Below are positions 44,572-54,242 of a DNA stretch of 64,000 bases, one piece after another. The notes beneath the pieces were generated by a model. That model had not been told where the DNA came from and did no database searches. It was given only the letters and a program-made list of their open reading frames with translations. This DNA is from Phytobacter palmae (GTDB taxonomy: Bacteria; Pseudomonadota; Gammaproteobacteria; Enterobacterales; Enterobacteriaceae), in NCBI GenBank assembly GCA_900112785.1, contig FONB01000005.1, positions 310,001 to 374,000 on the forward strand, read 5' to 3'. Position 1 is the stretch's first letter. Each line of letters starts with the position of its first letter. Made by a program: the position numbers and the translations under genes.

Positions 44572-44587
44572 TACAATCTTCGTGCCA
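44572..44587 (-). promoter_or_regulatory. Sigma-54 promoter of pspABCDE
   Basis: On the minus strand TGGCACGAAGATTGTA has GG at -24 and GT at -12 ten bases apart, the same slightly unusual -12 as the E. coli pspA promoter. It lies about 52 bases before the pspA ATG. PspF enhancer sites should lie between it and pspF. Confidence 0.85.
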
Positions 44588-44686
44588 ATTTTTTAATTAT
44601 TTGATTTTAAAGGAAAGACGTTATTTTACCGCTGCGTATTTTTAGTCTACAGTGGTGAATAACACTAACAAGTGGCGAAATTCATC

Positions 44687-45667
44687 ATGGCTGAACAAAG
44701 AGACAATCTGCTGGGCGAGTCCAACAGCTTTATCGAGGTGCTGGAACAGGTTTCGCGTCTGGCGCCGCTCGATAAACCCGTGCTTGTTATCGGTGAACGC
44801 GGTACAGGGAAAGAGTTAATCGCCAATCGTCTTCACTATCTGTCGAGCCGCTGGCAAGGGCCGTTTATCTCCCTCAACTGTGCCGCCCTTAATGAAAATC
44901 TGCTTGATACCGAGCTGTTTGGACATGAAGCGGGCGCATTCACCGGTGCGCAAAAACGCCATCCCGGCCGTTTTGAGCGTGCCGATGGCGGCACCCTGTT
45001 TCTTGATGAACTGGCCACCGCTCCGATGCTGGTACAGGAGAAACTGCTGCGTGTGATTGAATACGGAGAACTGGAGCGCGTCGGCGGCAGCCAGCCTCTG
45101 CAGGTGAATGTACGCCTGGTCTGTGCCACCAATGCCAACCTGCCGGAAATGGTTTACAAAGGTACTTTCCGCGCCGATTTACTGGACCGTCTGGCGTTTG
45201 ATGTGGTGCAACTTCCCCCATTGCGCCAGCGCCAGAGCGATATCATGCTGATGGCCGACCATTTCGCTATACAAATGTGTCGCGAACTCAAACTGCCGCT
45301 GTTTGCCGGTTTTACCGACCGCGCGCGTGAAACACTGATGCGCTACAGCTGGCCGGGGAATATTCGCGAGCTAAAAAACGTGGTCGAACGCTCGGTATAT
45401 CGACACGGAACGAGTGACACGCCGCTCGATGAGATCATTATCGACCCCTTTAACAGTGGGATGCCGACCGTTGACGCGCTTTTTCCACAGTCAGACGCCC
45501 TGCCGACGCTGCCTGTCGATTTACGTCAGTTCCAGCACCAGCAGGAACGCGAACTGCTGTTAAACAGCTTGCAGCAGGCAAAATTTAACCAGAAACGTGC
45601 GGCAGAGCTGTTGGGTTTGACCTATCACCAGCTGCGCGCACTACTGAAAAAGCACCAGATAAGCTGA
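44687..45667 (+). CDS. pspF: Sigma-54 enhancer-binding activator PspF
   Basis: A 326-residue AAA+ activator without a regulatory receiver domain; it drives the psp promoter and is held back by PspA. Walker A is GERGTGKELI, the sigma-54-contact loop GAFTGA is present in FGHEAGAFTGAQKRH, and a Fis-type helix-turn-helix closes the protein (FNQKRAAELLGLTYHQLRAL). The ATG at 44687 gives MAEQRDNLLGE as in E. coli; the frame opens at 44672. It is divergent from pspA. Confidence 0.96.
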   Translation: MAEQRDNLLGESNSFIEVLEQVSRLAPLDKPVLVIGERGTGKELIANRLHYLSSRWQGPFISLNCAALNENLLDTELFGHEAGAFTGAQKRHPGRFERADGGTLFLDELATAPMLVQEKLLRVIEYGELERVGGSQPLQVNVRLVCATNANLPEMVYKGTFRADLLDRLAFDVVQLPPLRQRQSDIMLMADHFAIQMCRELKLPLFAGFTDRARETLMRYSWPGNIRELKNVVERSVYRHGTSDTPLDEIIIDPFNSGMPTVDALFPQSDALPTLPVDLRQFQHQQERELLLNSLQQAKFNQKRAAELLGLTYHQLRALLKKHQIS

Positions 45668-45765
45668 AATCGCTGACAATAACAGCAGTCGTTATCAGAC
45701 ATTTGTACGAAGCTATGGCAAGTGCGATACACTTTGCTCATGAATCTAAAATCGTTGAATAAAAC

Positions 45766-47409
45766 ATGCGTCTGCTCCCCCCTTTCCTGCTAATCACCGC
45801 GAGCCTGTGGGCCGGTATTGCGCAGTCTGCTTCACCGCAGACGGCGACTGCCGATATTCGCGATAATGGCTTCGTCTATTGTGTTAACGGACAGGTAAGC
45901 ACGTTTAATCCACAAAAAGCGGGCAGCGGTCTGATCGTCGATACGCTGGCTGCACAACTTTATGACCGCCTGCTGGATGTTGATCCCTATACCTACCGTC
46001 TGGTGCCCGAACTGGCGGAAAGCTGGGAAGTCATGGATAACGGTGCGACTTATCGTTTTCACCTGCGTGATGGTGTTGCCTTCCAGACGACGCAGTGGTT
46101 CAAACCTAAACGTAATTTCAACGCAGACGATGTCGTTTTTACCTTTCAGCGCATTTTTGATCGCGACAATCCATGGCATAACGTTAACGGCAGCAGCTTC
46201 CCTTATTTCGACAGTCTGCAATTCGCGGATTCTGTACAGAGCGTACGCAAACTGGATAACCACACCGTTGAGTTTCGCCTGCGCCAGCCAGACGCCTCCT
46301 TCTTATGGCATCTGGCGACCCACTACGCCTCGGTGATGTCTGCCGAGTATGCTGCGATGCTGGCAAAATCCGACCGCCAGGAACTTCTCGACCGTCAGCC
46401 CGTCGGTACCGGGCCATTCCAGTTAGCGGAATACCGCGCCGGGCAGTATGTCAGGTTACAACGTCACGCACACTTCTGGCGCGGTACACCGCTAATGCCA
46501 CAAGTGGTGGTAGATCTCGGTTCCGGTGGCACTGGTCGACTCTCAAAATTATTGACCGGTGAGTGCGATGTACTGGCCTGGCCCGCAGCGAGTCAGTTAA
46601 CGATATTACGCGACGACCCGCGGCTGCGCCTGACGCTGCGTCCGGGGATGAATATCGCCTATCTCGCGTTTAATACTGACAAAGCGCCGCTGAATAATCC
46701 GGAGGTTCGTCACGCGCTCGCACTGTCCATAAACAATCAGCGGCTGATGCAGTCCATCTATTACGGCACGGCTGAAACGGCGGCATCGATTTTACCTCGC
46801 GCCTCCTGGGCCTATGACAGCGAGGCCAAAGTCACTGAATACGATCCCGAGAAGGCGAGAACACGCCTCAAAGAGCTCGGGCTGGAGAACCTGACGCTAC
46901 ATTTATGGGTGCCAACAACGTCGCAGGCCTGGAACCCCAGCCCGCTCAAAACGGCAGAACTGATCCAGGCAGACATGGCGCAGATTGGTGTCAAAGTCAT
47001 CATTGTTCCAGTGGAAGGACGTTTTCAGGAAGCGCGCCTGATGGACATGAATCATGATCTCACCCTCTCCGGCTGGGCAACCGACAGTAATGATCCGGAC
47101 AGCTTCTTTCGTCCGCTATTGAGCTGTGCGGCTATCGATTCCCAAACCAATTTCGCCCACTGGTGTAACCGCGAATTTGACAGCGTATTGCAAAAGGCAC
47201 TGGCATCACAGCAACTTGCCTCGCGCATCGATGCATATGACGAGGCGCAAAAAATTCTGGCGCAGGAGCTGCCGGTGCTGCCACTCGCTTCATCACTGCG
47301 TCTGCAGGCTTATCGTTACGATATTAAAGGGCTGGTGTTGAGTCCGTTCGGCAGCGCCTCGTTTGCCGGGGTGACGCGGGAAAAAGAAGAAGAGGTGAAA
47401 AAACCATGA
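45766..47409 (+). CDS. sapA: Peptide ABC transporter substrate-binding protein SapA
   Basis: A 547-residue periplasmic SBP_bac_5 protein with a signal peptide ([20 protein letters not shown], cut near QSA). Sap was described in Salmonella as giving resistance to antimicrobial peptides; in E. coli the transporter exports putrescine (SapBCDF) and SapD supports Trk potassium uptake. [16 protein letters not shown] near the N-terminus and [15 protein letters not shown] are family blocks. It is first of the sapABCDF operon, and its end overlaps sapB by 4 bases. Confidence 0.95.
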   Translation: MRLLPPFLLITASLWAGIAQSASPQTATADIRDNGFVYCVNGQVSTFNPQKAGSGLIVDTLAAQLYDRLLDVDPYTYRLVPELAESWEVMDNGATYRFHLRDGVAFQTTQWFKPKRNFNADDVVFTFQRIFDRDNPWHNVNGSSFPYFDSLQFADSVQSVRKLDNHTVEFRLRQPDASFLWHLATHYASVMSAEYAAMLAKSDRQELLDRQPVGTGPFQLAEYRAGQYVRLQRHAHFWRGTPLMPQVVVDLGSGGTGRLSKLLTGECDVLAWPAASQLTILRDDPRLRLTLRPGMNIAYLAFNTDKAPLNNPEVRHALALSINNQRLMQSIYYGTAETAASILPRASWAYDSEAKVTEYDPEKARTRLKELGLENLTLHLWVPTTSQAWNPSPLKTAELIQADMAQIGVKVIIVPVEGRFQEARLMDMNHDLTLSGWATDSNDPDSFFRPLLSCAAIDSQTNFAHWCNREFDSVLQKALASQQLASRIDAYDEAQKILAQELPVLPLASSLRLQAYRYDIKGLVLSPFGSASFAGVTREKEEEVKKP

Positions 47410-48371
47410 TTATTTTTACCTTACGCCGCCTGTTACTTCTGCTGGTGACGCTGTTTCTGCTGACATTTGTCGGTTTTAGTTTGAGCTATTTCACACCACA
47501 TGCGCCCCTGCAGGGGGCATCGCTGTGGAACGCATGGGTGTTCTGGTTTAACGGGCTGCTGCACTGGGACTTTGGTGTGTCGAGCATTAATGGTCAGTTG
47601 ATTTCTGAGCAATTGAAAGAGGTTTTCCCTGCGACCATGGAGTTGTGTATTTTCGCCTTTGGCTTTGCCTTGCTGGTGGGCATACCCATAGGCATGATGG
47701 CGGGCATCATGCGCAATAAATGGCAGGATAAACTGATAAGCGCTATCGCCCTGCTCGGTTTCTCCATTCCGGTATTCTGGCTGGCGCTGCTGCTAACTCT
47801 TTTCTTCTCCCTGACCCTGGGCTGGCTACCGGTTTCTGGCCGCTTTGATCTGCTTTACGAAGTGAAGCCTGTCACCGGGTTCGCCATTATTGATGCGTGG
47901 CTTTCTGATTCGCCATGGCGCGACGAGATGATAGTCAGCGCCATCCGTCATATGGTGTTGCCGGTGCTGACGCTGGCGGTAGCCCCAACCACCGAAGTCA
48001 TACGCCTGATGCGTATCAGCACCATCGAAGTCTTCGACAAAAACTATATTAAGGCCGCAGCCACGCGTGGTATGTCGCGCCTGACCATTTTACGCCGCCA
48101 CGTTCTGCATAATGCTCTGCCCCCGGTCATTCCGCGCCTGGGTCTGCAATTTTCGACCATGCTGACGCTGGCGATGATCACCGAAATGGTGTTCAGCTGG
48201 CCTGGTCTTGGGCGCTGGGTCATCAACGCAATCCGCCAACAAGATTATGCGGCAATTTCTGCCGGGGTAATGGTGATAGGCTCACTGGTTATCATCGTGA
48301 ACGTGCTTTCTGACATTCTGGGCGCACTGGCGAACCCGTTGAAACATAAGGAATGGTATGCCTTACGATAG
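47406..48371 (+). CDS. sapB: ABC transporter permease SapB
   Basis: A 321-residue DppB-type inner-membrane permease with about six helices; the ABC-contact EAA-type loop is seen as [20 protein letters not shown]. It starts inside the end of sapA (ATGA) and overlaps sapC by 14 bases. Confidence 0.95.
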   Translation: MIIFTLRRLLLLLVTLFLLTFVGFSLSYFTPHAPLQGASLWNAWVFWFNGLLHWDFGVSSINGQLISEQLKEVFPATMELCIFAFGFALLVGIPIGMMAGIMRNKWQDKLISAIALLGFSIPVFWLALLLTLFFSLTLGWLPVSGRFDLLYEVKPVTGFAIIDAWLSDSPWRDEMIVSAIRHMVLPVLTLAVAPTTEVIRLMRISTIEVFDKNYIKAAATRGMSRLTILRRHVLHNALPPVIPRLGLQFSTMLTLAMITEMVFSWPGLGRWVINAIRQQDYAAISAGVMVIGSLVIIVNVLSDILGALANPLKHKEWYALR

Positions 48372-49248
48372 TGTCTATAGCGAAAAGCGCCCGCCCAGTA
48401 CTTTGCTGACCGCATGGCGAAAATTCTATGGCGACACTCCCGCTATGATTGGCCTCTACGGCTGTGCGGCTCTGGCGGTGTTATGCGTGTTCGGTAGCTG
48501 GTTCGCGCCTTATGGCATTGATCAGCAGTTTTTAGGCTACCAGTTGTTGCCGCCATCCTGGTCGCGCTATGGCGAGGTCTCTTTCTTTCTTGGCACCGAC
48601 GATTTGGGTCGCGATGTGTTAAGCCGTTTACTCAGCGGCGCGGCCCCAACGGTCGGAGGTGCGTTTGTGGTGACGCTCGCCGCCACGCTTGTCGGGCTGG
48701 CGCTGGGTGTATTTGCCGGGGCGACCCATGGTCTGCGCTCGGCGGTACTGAACCATATTCTCGATACCCTGCTCTCAATTCCGTCACTGCTGTTAGCGAT
48801 AATTGTGGTGGCCTTCGCCGGGCCGCACCTTTCTCATGCGATGTTTGCCGTCTGGCTGGCGCTTCTTCCGCGTATGGTGAGGTCAGTTTATAGCCTGGTG
48901 CATGATGAACTGGAGAAAGAGTACGTTATTGCCGCTCGTCTTGATGGCGCCTCTACGCTGAATATTCTGTGGTTTGCCGTGCTGCCAAACATGACCTCAG
49001 GGCTGGTCACTGAAATTACCCGTTCGCTGTCAATGGCAATTCTCGATATCGCCGCCCTGGGCTTCCTCGATTTAGGTGCGCAACTCCCCTCGCCGGAATG
49101 GGGCGCCATGCTTGGTGACGCACTGGAACTCATTTATGTCGCCCCATGGACAGTAATGCTGCCGGGTGCTGCAATTATGTTGAGTGTTCTTTTAGTCAAT
49201 CTGCTGGGCGATGGTATTCGCCGGGCAATTAATGCGGGGGTGGAATAA
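48358..49248 (+). CDS. sapC: ABC transporter permease SapC
   Basis: A 296-residue DppC-type permease with an N-terminal helix (about 29-50) and five more helices; the conserved [18 protein letters not shown] and the EAA loop [15 protein letters not shown] are visible. Its stop overlaps the sapD start by one base. Confidence 0.95.
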   Translation: MPYDSVYSEKRPPSTLLTAWRKFYGDTPAMIGLYGCAALAVLCVFGSWFAPYGIDQQFLGYQLLPPSWSRYGEVSFFLGTDDLGRDVLSRLLSGAAPTVGGAFVVTLAATLVGLALGVFAGATHGLRSAVLNHILDTLLSIPSLLLAIIVVAFAGPHLSHAMFAVWLALLPRMVRSVYSLVHDELEKEYVIAARLDGASTLNILWFAVLPNMTSGLVTEITRSLSMAILDIAALGFLDLGAQLPSPEWGAMLGDALELIYVAPWTVMLPGAAIMLSVLLVNLLGDGIRRAINAGVE

Positions 49249-50240
49249 TGCCACTGCTGGATATCCGCAATCTGACCATTGAAGTGAAGACCGGTGAAGA
49301 CTGGGTTAAAGCCGTTGATCGGGTTAGCCTGACGCTGGCCGAAGGGGAAATCCGCGGTCTGGTGGGGGAATCTGGTTCCGGTAAGAGTCTTATCGCCAAA
49401 GCCATTTGCGGTGTGACGAAAGAGAACTGGCGTGTTACTGCCGACCGTATGCGTTTTGATGATATCGATCTTATGCGGCTTTCGTCACGCGAGCGTCGCA
49501 AGCTGCTGGGCCATAACGTCTCCATGATTTTTCAGGAGCCGCAGTCGTGTCTCGACCCGTCAGAACGTATTGGCAAACAGTTAATGCAAAACATCCCCGG
49601 CTGGACGTGGAAAGGTGGCTTTTTCCGTCGTTTTGGCTGGCGCAAACAGCGCGCTATCGAGCTGCTTCACCGGGTGGGTATTAAAGATCATAAAGATGCG
49701 ATGCGCAGTTTCCCCTATGAACTGACCGAAGGGGAATGCCAGAAAGTCATGATCGCTATCGCACTGGCTAATCAACCGCGCCTGCTGATTGCCGATGAGC
49801 CGACAAACGCAATGGAGCCAACAACTCAGGCGCAAATTTTCCGTCTGTTAACCCGACTGAACCAGAACAACAACACTACCATTTTGTTAATCAGTCATGA
49901 CTTGCAGATGCTGAGCAAATGGGCCGACCGTATTAACGTGATGTACTGCGGTCAAACTGTGGAGACCGCACCAAGCGAAGAACTGGTGACGACACCCCAT
50001 CACCCCTATACTCAGGCGCTGATTCGTGCGATACCTGATTTTGGTAGCGCCATGCCGCATAAAAGCCGCCTGAATACCATGCCAGGTGCTATTCCGCTGC
50101 TCGAACATCTGCCGATTGGCTGTCGCCTTGGACCACGCTGCCCCTACGCCCAGCGCAAATGTGTAGAAAGACCGCGTCTGAGTGGTGCGAAAAACCATCT
50201 CTATGCCTGTCATTTCCCGTTAAATATGGAGAGAGAGTGA
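49248..50240 (+). CDS. sapD: ABC transporter ATP-binding protein SapD
   Basis: A 330-residue ATPase of the peptide-transporter class. Walker A is [10 protein letters not shown]; the signature loop is degenerate ([14 protein letters not shown], with TEGEC for LSGGQ); Walker B is [11 protein letters not shown]; the C-terminal oligopeptide-transporter extension has Cys in [15 protein letters not shown]. In E. coli SapD ATP binding is needed for TrkG/H potassium uptake (it is TrkE). sapF begins 1 base beyond its stop. Confidence 0.95.
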   Translation: MPLLDIRNLTIEVKTGEDWVKAVDRVSLTLAEGEIRGLVGESGSGKSLIAKAICGVTKENWRVTADRMRFDDIDLMRLSSRERRKLLGHNVSMIFQEPQSCLDPSERIGKQLMQNIPGWTWKGGFFRRFGWRKQRAIELLHRVGIKDHKDAMRSFPYELTEGECQKVMIAIALANQPRLLIADEPTNAMEPTTQAQIFRLLTRLNQNNNTTILLISHDLQMLSKWADRINVMYCGQTVETAPSEELVTTPHHPYTQALIRAIPDFGSAMPHKSRLNTMPGAIPLLEHLPIGCRLGPRCPYAQRKCVERPRLSGAKNHLYACHFPLNMERE

Positions 50241-50241
50241 G

Positions 50242-51048
50242 ATGGTTGAAACGCTGCTCGAAGTGCGCAATCTGAGTAAGACTTTCCGCTATCGTACCGG
50301 CTGGTTTCGCCCGCAAACCGTCGAAGCGGTGAAGTCGCTGAGTTTTACTCTGCGTGAGAAGCAAACGCTGGCGATTATTGGCGAGAACGGCTCCGGTAAA
50401 TCGACCCTGGCGAAGATGCTGGCAGGTATGGTTGAACCCTCCACCGGAGAGTTACTGATTGACGATCATCCTTTGCATTACGGCGACTATTCTTTTCGTA
50501 GCCAACGCATCCGCATGATATTTCAGGATCCGTCGACCTCATTAAACCCACGTCAGCGCATCTCGCAGATCCTTGATTTTCCGCTGCGTCTGAATACAGA
50601 CCTTGAGCCGGAGGCGCGGCAAAAACGTATCTATGAAACGTTGCGCATGGTAGGCCTGTTACCCGATCACGCCAGCTACTACCCGTATATGTTCGCGCCA
50701 GGGCAGAAGCAACGCCTGGGACTTGCTCGCGCGCTGATATTACGTCCGAAAGTCATCATTGCGGACGAAGCGCTGGCATCGCTGGATATGTCGATGCGTT
50801 CGCAACTCATTAATCTGATGCTGGAATTACAGGAAAAACAGGGCATTTCATATATTTATGTGACTCAGCATATCGGTATGATGAAGCATATCAGCGATCA
50901 AGTTCTGGTGATGCACCAGGGTGAAGTGGTTGAACGTGGTAGTACCGCGAGCGTACTGGCCTCGCCGCTGCATGATCTGACTAAACGTTTGATTGCCGGT
51001 CATTTTGGTGAGGCATTAACCGCCGATGCCTGGCGGCAGGATCGCTGA
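50242..51048 (+). CDS. sapF: ABC transporter ATP-binding protein SapF
   Basis: A 268-residue ATPase partner of SapD. Walker A is GENGSGKSTL, the signature is again unusual (FAPGQKQRLGLARAL, APGQK for LSGGQ) and Walker B is VIIADEALASLD, where Ala-Leu replaces the more common Pro-Thr. It is the last gene of sapABCDF; no clear terminator follows directly. Confidence 0.95.
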   Translation: MVETLLEVRNLSKTFRYRTGWFRPQTVEAVKSLSFTLREKQTLAIIGENGSGKSTLAKMLAGMVEPSTGELLIDDHPLHYGDYSFRSQRIRMIFQDPSTSLNPRQRISQILDFPLRLNTDLEPEARQKRIYETLRMVGLLPDHASYYPYMFAPGQKQRLGLARALILRPKVIIADEALASLDMSMRSQLINLMLELQEKQGISYIYVTQHIGMMKHISDQVLVMHQGEVVERGSTASVLASPLHDLTKRLIAGHFGEALTADAWRQDR

Positions 51049-51905
51049 TAACTCTGTTTATGCTTTTCGCACCTGGCAAATAGCACCGTGATAGCTCTTC
51101 ATGTGACGTCATGGGTTAGTTGCCAGGTTCTCTGACGGATCGTTTGCTGGCCCTGGTTGTACATGACGAGTGGAATGAATATCAAAGATTGTCATTCTAT
51201 CCTGCCCTCTTGCGAAGGTATTACTTAATAAAGGATGAATATTTAAGTTCTGCCCAACGGCTCATGCGAACCAAAAAAATGGCTTTTGTATTTATATAAA
51301 AAATAAACAATGTGATTTACGTGCAAATATAGCAATCAATAATTATTACTGGTATTGCCTTTATGCTTGTAAGTATGATTGCCCTTTTTATGGAAGCCGT
51401 TGATGCCTGACTTTTACCGGGTACAGGCCTCGCAGCCAGCCTCATCCGCTTTTCAGTCACATCAGATATAATAATATTACATGTAAGGCCGTTGATTACC
51501 GGAGAATGTCGATACGTCTACGACACACATATTTTCCTGAAGATATTTTGTTTTCCGCGGTAAAAATTTCAAAAAAATAGAGTGGCTAATAAATTAAAGA
51601 TGAGATGTCTGCTGAAAATAATGCGCTTTTTGAAAAGCTATATGACTAAACATCACGCAGAACCCTCATTTCCCGCTGGTTGGATGACCCGAAATGACAG
51701 ACTAGTGATATACTTTTGCGGTATCGAACTGTTTATGATTCAGTCTGAAACAAATTCCCGGCACGGTCTCCTGTCACGGAAAAAACGTGACACCAGCAGC
51801 GGCTGCTGGGATAATTCGATTTCGTTTTGATTTATGTTGAAATGGCAATCATAACCTGTTGATTGTTAAAGTAAATAAAAGCAATGACTATAAGGATTAA
51901 AAGCT
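51049..51905. other. Long intergenic region before fabI with tandem hairpins
   Basis: These 857 bases, A+T-rich over much of their length, hold no gene I can support; the frame at 51582-51830 lacks a ribosome site and ends through the hairpins. At 51772-51792 TGTCACG-N7-CGTGACA and at 51793-51809 CCAGCAG-CGG-CTGCTGG are two perfect, directly abutting palindromes about 100 bases before the fabI ATG. They may be operators or leader structures of fabI. Confidence 0.5.
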
Positions 51906-52694
51906 ATGGGTTTTCTTACCGGTAAGCGCATTCTGGTAACGGGTGTTGCCAGCAAACTTTCCATCGCCTACGGTATCGCGCAAGCTATGCATCGCGAAGG
52001 CGCTGAACTGGCGTTCACTTATCAGAACGACAAACTGAAAGGCCGTGTGGAAGAGTTTGCCGCTCAACTGGGTTCCAGCATCGTACTGCCTTGTGACGTT
52101 GCGGAAGATGCCAGCATCGAAGCCCTGTTCAGCGAACTGGTTAAAGTATGGCCGAAATTTGACGGTTTCGTTCACTCCATCGGTTTTGCGCCGGGCGACC
52201 AGTTGGACGGCGACTACGTTAATGCCGTAACCCGCGATGGCTTCAAAATCGCACATGACATCAGCTCCTACAGCTTTGTGGCACTCGCTAAATCCTGCCG
52301 CGAAATGCTGAACCCGGGCTCCGCGCTGCTGACCCTGTCCTATCTGGGCGCAGAACGAGCTATTCCTAACTACAACGTTATGGGTCTGGCTAAAGCCTCT
52401 CTGGAAGCGAACGTTCGTTACATGGCGAACGCGATGGGTCCGGAAGGTGTTCGTGTTAACGGCATCTCTGCTGGTCCGATCCGCACGCTGGCTGCGTCTG
52501 GTATCAAAGATTTCCGTAAAATGCTGTCTCATTGCGAAGCGGTTACTCCGATTCGCCGTACCGTTACCATTGAAGATGTGGGTAACACGGCTGCCTTCCT
52601 GTGTTCTGACCTGTCCGCAGGTATTTCCGGTGAAGTTGTTCACGTTGATGGCGGTTTCAACATCGCAGCAATGAATGAGCTGGAACTGAAATAA
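51906..52694 (+). CDS. fabI: NADH-dependent enoyl-ACP reductase FabI
   Basis: A 262-residue short-chain dehydrogenase that performs the last reduction of each fatty-acid elongation cycle; target of triclosan. The NADH loop [16 protein letters not shown] and the catalytic Tyr-x6-Lys in [11 protein letters not shown] (Tyr156/Lys163 in E. coli numbering) are present, and Gly93 ([10 protein letters not shown]) is the wild-type residue at the classic triclosan position. AAGGATT precedes the ATG; a terminator follows. Confidence 0.97.
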   Translation: MGFLTGKRILVTGVASKLSIAYGIAQAMHREGAELAFTYQNDKLKGRVEEFAAQLGSSIVLPCDVAEDASIEALFSELVKVWPKFDGFVHSIGFAPGDQLDGDYVNAVTRDGFKIAHDISSYSFVALAKSCREMLNPGSALLTLSYLGAERAIPNYNVMGLAKASLEANVRYMANAMGPEGVRVNGISAGPIRTLAASGIKDFRKMLSHCEAVTPIRRTVTIEDVGNTAAFLCSDLSAGISGEVVHVDGGFNIAAMNELELK

Positions 52695-52701
52695 TCTCTC
52701 G

Positions 52702-52722
52702 CGCCCCCTGTCTCAGGGGGCG
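52702..52722 (+). terminator. fabI terminator
   Basis: CGCCCCCTG-TCT-CAGGGGGCG forms a nine-base-pair stem 8 bases after the stop, followed by AATTTCATT. The 223 bases from here to yciW contain no other supported feature. Confidence 0.75.
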
Positions 52723-52945
52723 AATTTCATTACCCTTTATCTCCTTTTGTTCCTTATCTTCTTTAGCCTGCCCACCTACTCTGCGGCCCGCACGCTGTAA
52801 CGTTTTATATATCTTTCTGATATTTATTATCACGTAACATTCTTTCATCCCTTTCACCGCTTACGCCAGGATAAAACAGCGAAAAAGATCCGCGTACCAG
52901 CATAACGACGAGTCCGGATCGCCACTTTCAGACCAAGGAACGACC

Positions 52946-54103
52946 ATGGAACAACGCCGTGTTTCCGGCAAAAGCCACTGGTATCATGAAACCCAGTCGA
53001 GCGCCCGTCAGGCTCAGGTGCTACCCTTAGTTCCCGAAGCGGCTACAGTTGACGACCCGTTTCTGTTAAATCTCACCCTGCCGGATTGGTTAACTCAGTT
53101 GTGCAGCAGCTGGCTGGCGCCGGCGCGAACACTGTATAAAATCCTCTTTCCTCAGCGCGTGACGATCAACCGACTGCACACTTTCAGCGCCTATGACCGC
53201 CTGAGTACGGCATTGACTGTCGCTCAGGTATACGGCGTGCAGCGCTTGTGTAATCACTATGCCGCCCGTCTGGCTCCCCTTCCCGGCCCCGACTCGTCTC
53301 GAGAGAGCAATCGCCGTCTGGCACAAATCACGCAATATGCCCGCCAGCTTGCGTTGTCACCTGGCGTTATCAACGCCCGCGCCCGCCATCAACTTGATGA
53401 AGTGGGGTTAACAGAATATGACATTATCCTGATGGGCCAGATTATCGGTTTCATTAGTTTTCAGGCGCGTGCCATCGCTACCTTTCAGGCTCTACAAGGG
53501 CAGCCCGTACGTTTGATCCCCGGCATGGAGATGCAGCAAGAGGCAGAACAGACCTTGTTTGTCGGGACGCAAACCCAGTGGACGCCAGGGATTGCACCGG
53601 TCGATTTACGCACTGCCAGCTCGCGTCAGATGGAATCCCTTGCCAACTGGCAGCCACTGCCTGCTTTTCAGCTTCTCGCACCCGTACTGGCACATGAGTA
53701 CCCTTCGCTTGATGCGCTGGGAGAAATTTACAGCGGCGCGCAGCCAGCGCTGGTGGACGACGACATAAAGCAGCTGGTCACCCTCTACACCGCGCGAATT
53801 AACGGCAGCGTAAATTGCTTTAGCGAAACCAGGCAAGGCTGGAGCGGCGATGAAGATCTTGCCGAAGCGGTACGCATTGGTGATCGGGTACTCAAACGCC
53901 CTGGGCAAACACGAAGTAAAGAAGGGGCCATTGCGCAAGCGGTCCAGATGCTAACCTGCGCGCCCGATCGTTTCAGTCCGGCACATTTCGCACAGTTGAA
54001 GGACAACGGAATCAACGAAACATCAGCCGTCGAATTACTTATCTGGTGTGCATTGTGCGGCTGGTTAAACCGTCTGAAAATTGCCTTTGGTGATATCACC
54101 TGA
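52946..54103 (+). CDS. yciW: YciW, carboxymuconolactone-decarboxylase-like protein
   Basis: A 385-residue protein matching E. coli YciW in its N-terminus (MEQRRVSGKSHWYHETQSSA) and in position between fabI and rnb. It has two AhpD/CMD-like helical halves (about 85-200 and 255-380). The AhpD-type redox CxxC is not intact: the equivalent stretch reads RINGSVNCFSETRQ with a single Cys. YciW is linked in E. coli to cysteine/sulfur metabolism, without a proven reaction. GACCAAGGAACG precedes the ATG. Confidence 0.9.
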   Translation: MEQRRVSGKSHWYHETQSSARQAQVLPLVPEAATVDDPFLLNLTLPDWLTQLCSSWLAPARTLYKILFPQRVTINRLHTFSAYDRLSTALTVAQVYGVQRLCNHYAARLAPLPGPDSSRESNRRLAQITQYARQLALSPGVINARARHQLDEVGLTEYDIILMGQIIGFISFQARAIATFQALQGQPVRLIPGMEMQQEAEQTLFVGTQTQWTPGIAPVDLRTASSRQMESLANWQPLPAFQLLAPVLAHEYPSLDALGEIYSGAQPALVDDDIKQLVTLYTARINGSVNCFSETRQGWSGDEDLAEAVRIGDRVLKRPGQTRSKEGAIAQAVQMLTCAPDRFSPAHFAQLKDNGINETSAVELLIWCALCGWLNRLKIAFGDIT

Positions 54104-54242
54104 TTCTGGTACAAGCGCCCTGGTTCAGCGTGTGGCTTTATGCTGATTCAGGGACAGGCATTTTGCTGAAACAGCGCTTGCTGCAACAGGCAGATTCGCG
54201 TAAAACTGTCAGCCGCTCTTTCAGCCACGAAAATACAAAATT

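Noticed and set aside
51582-51830. 82-codon frame before fabI
   Set aside because: Poor start context; the end runs through two perfect palindromes, as expected of non-coding DNA.
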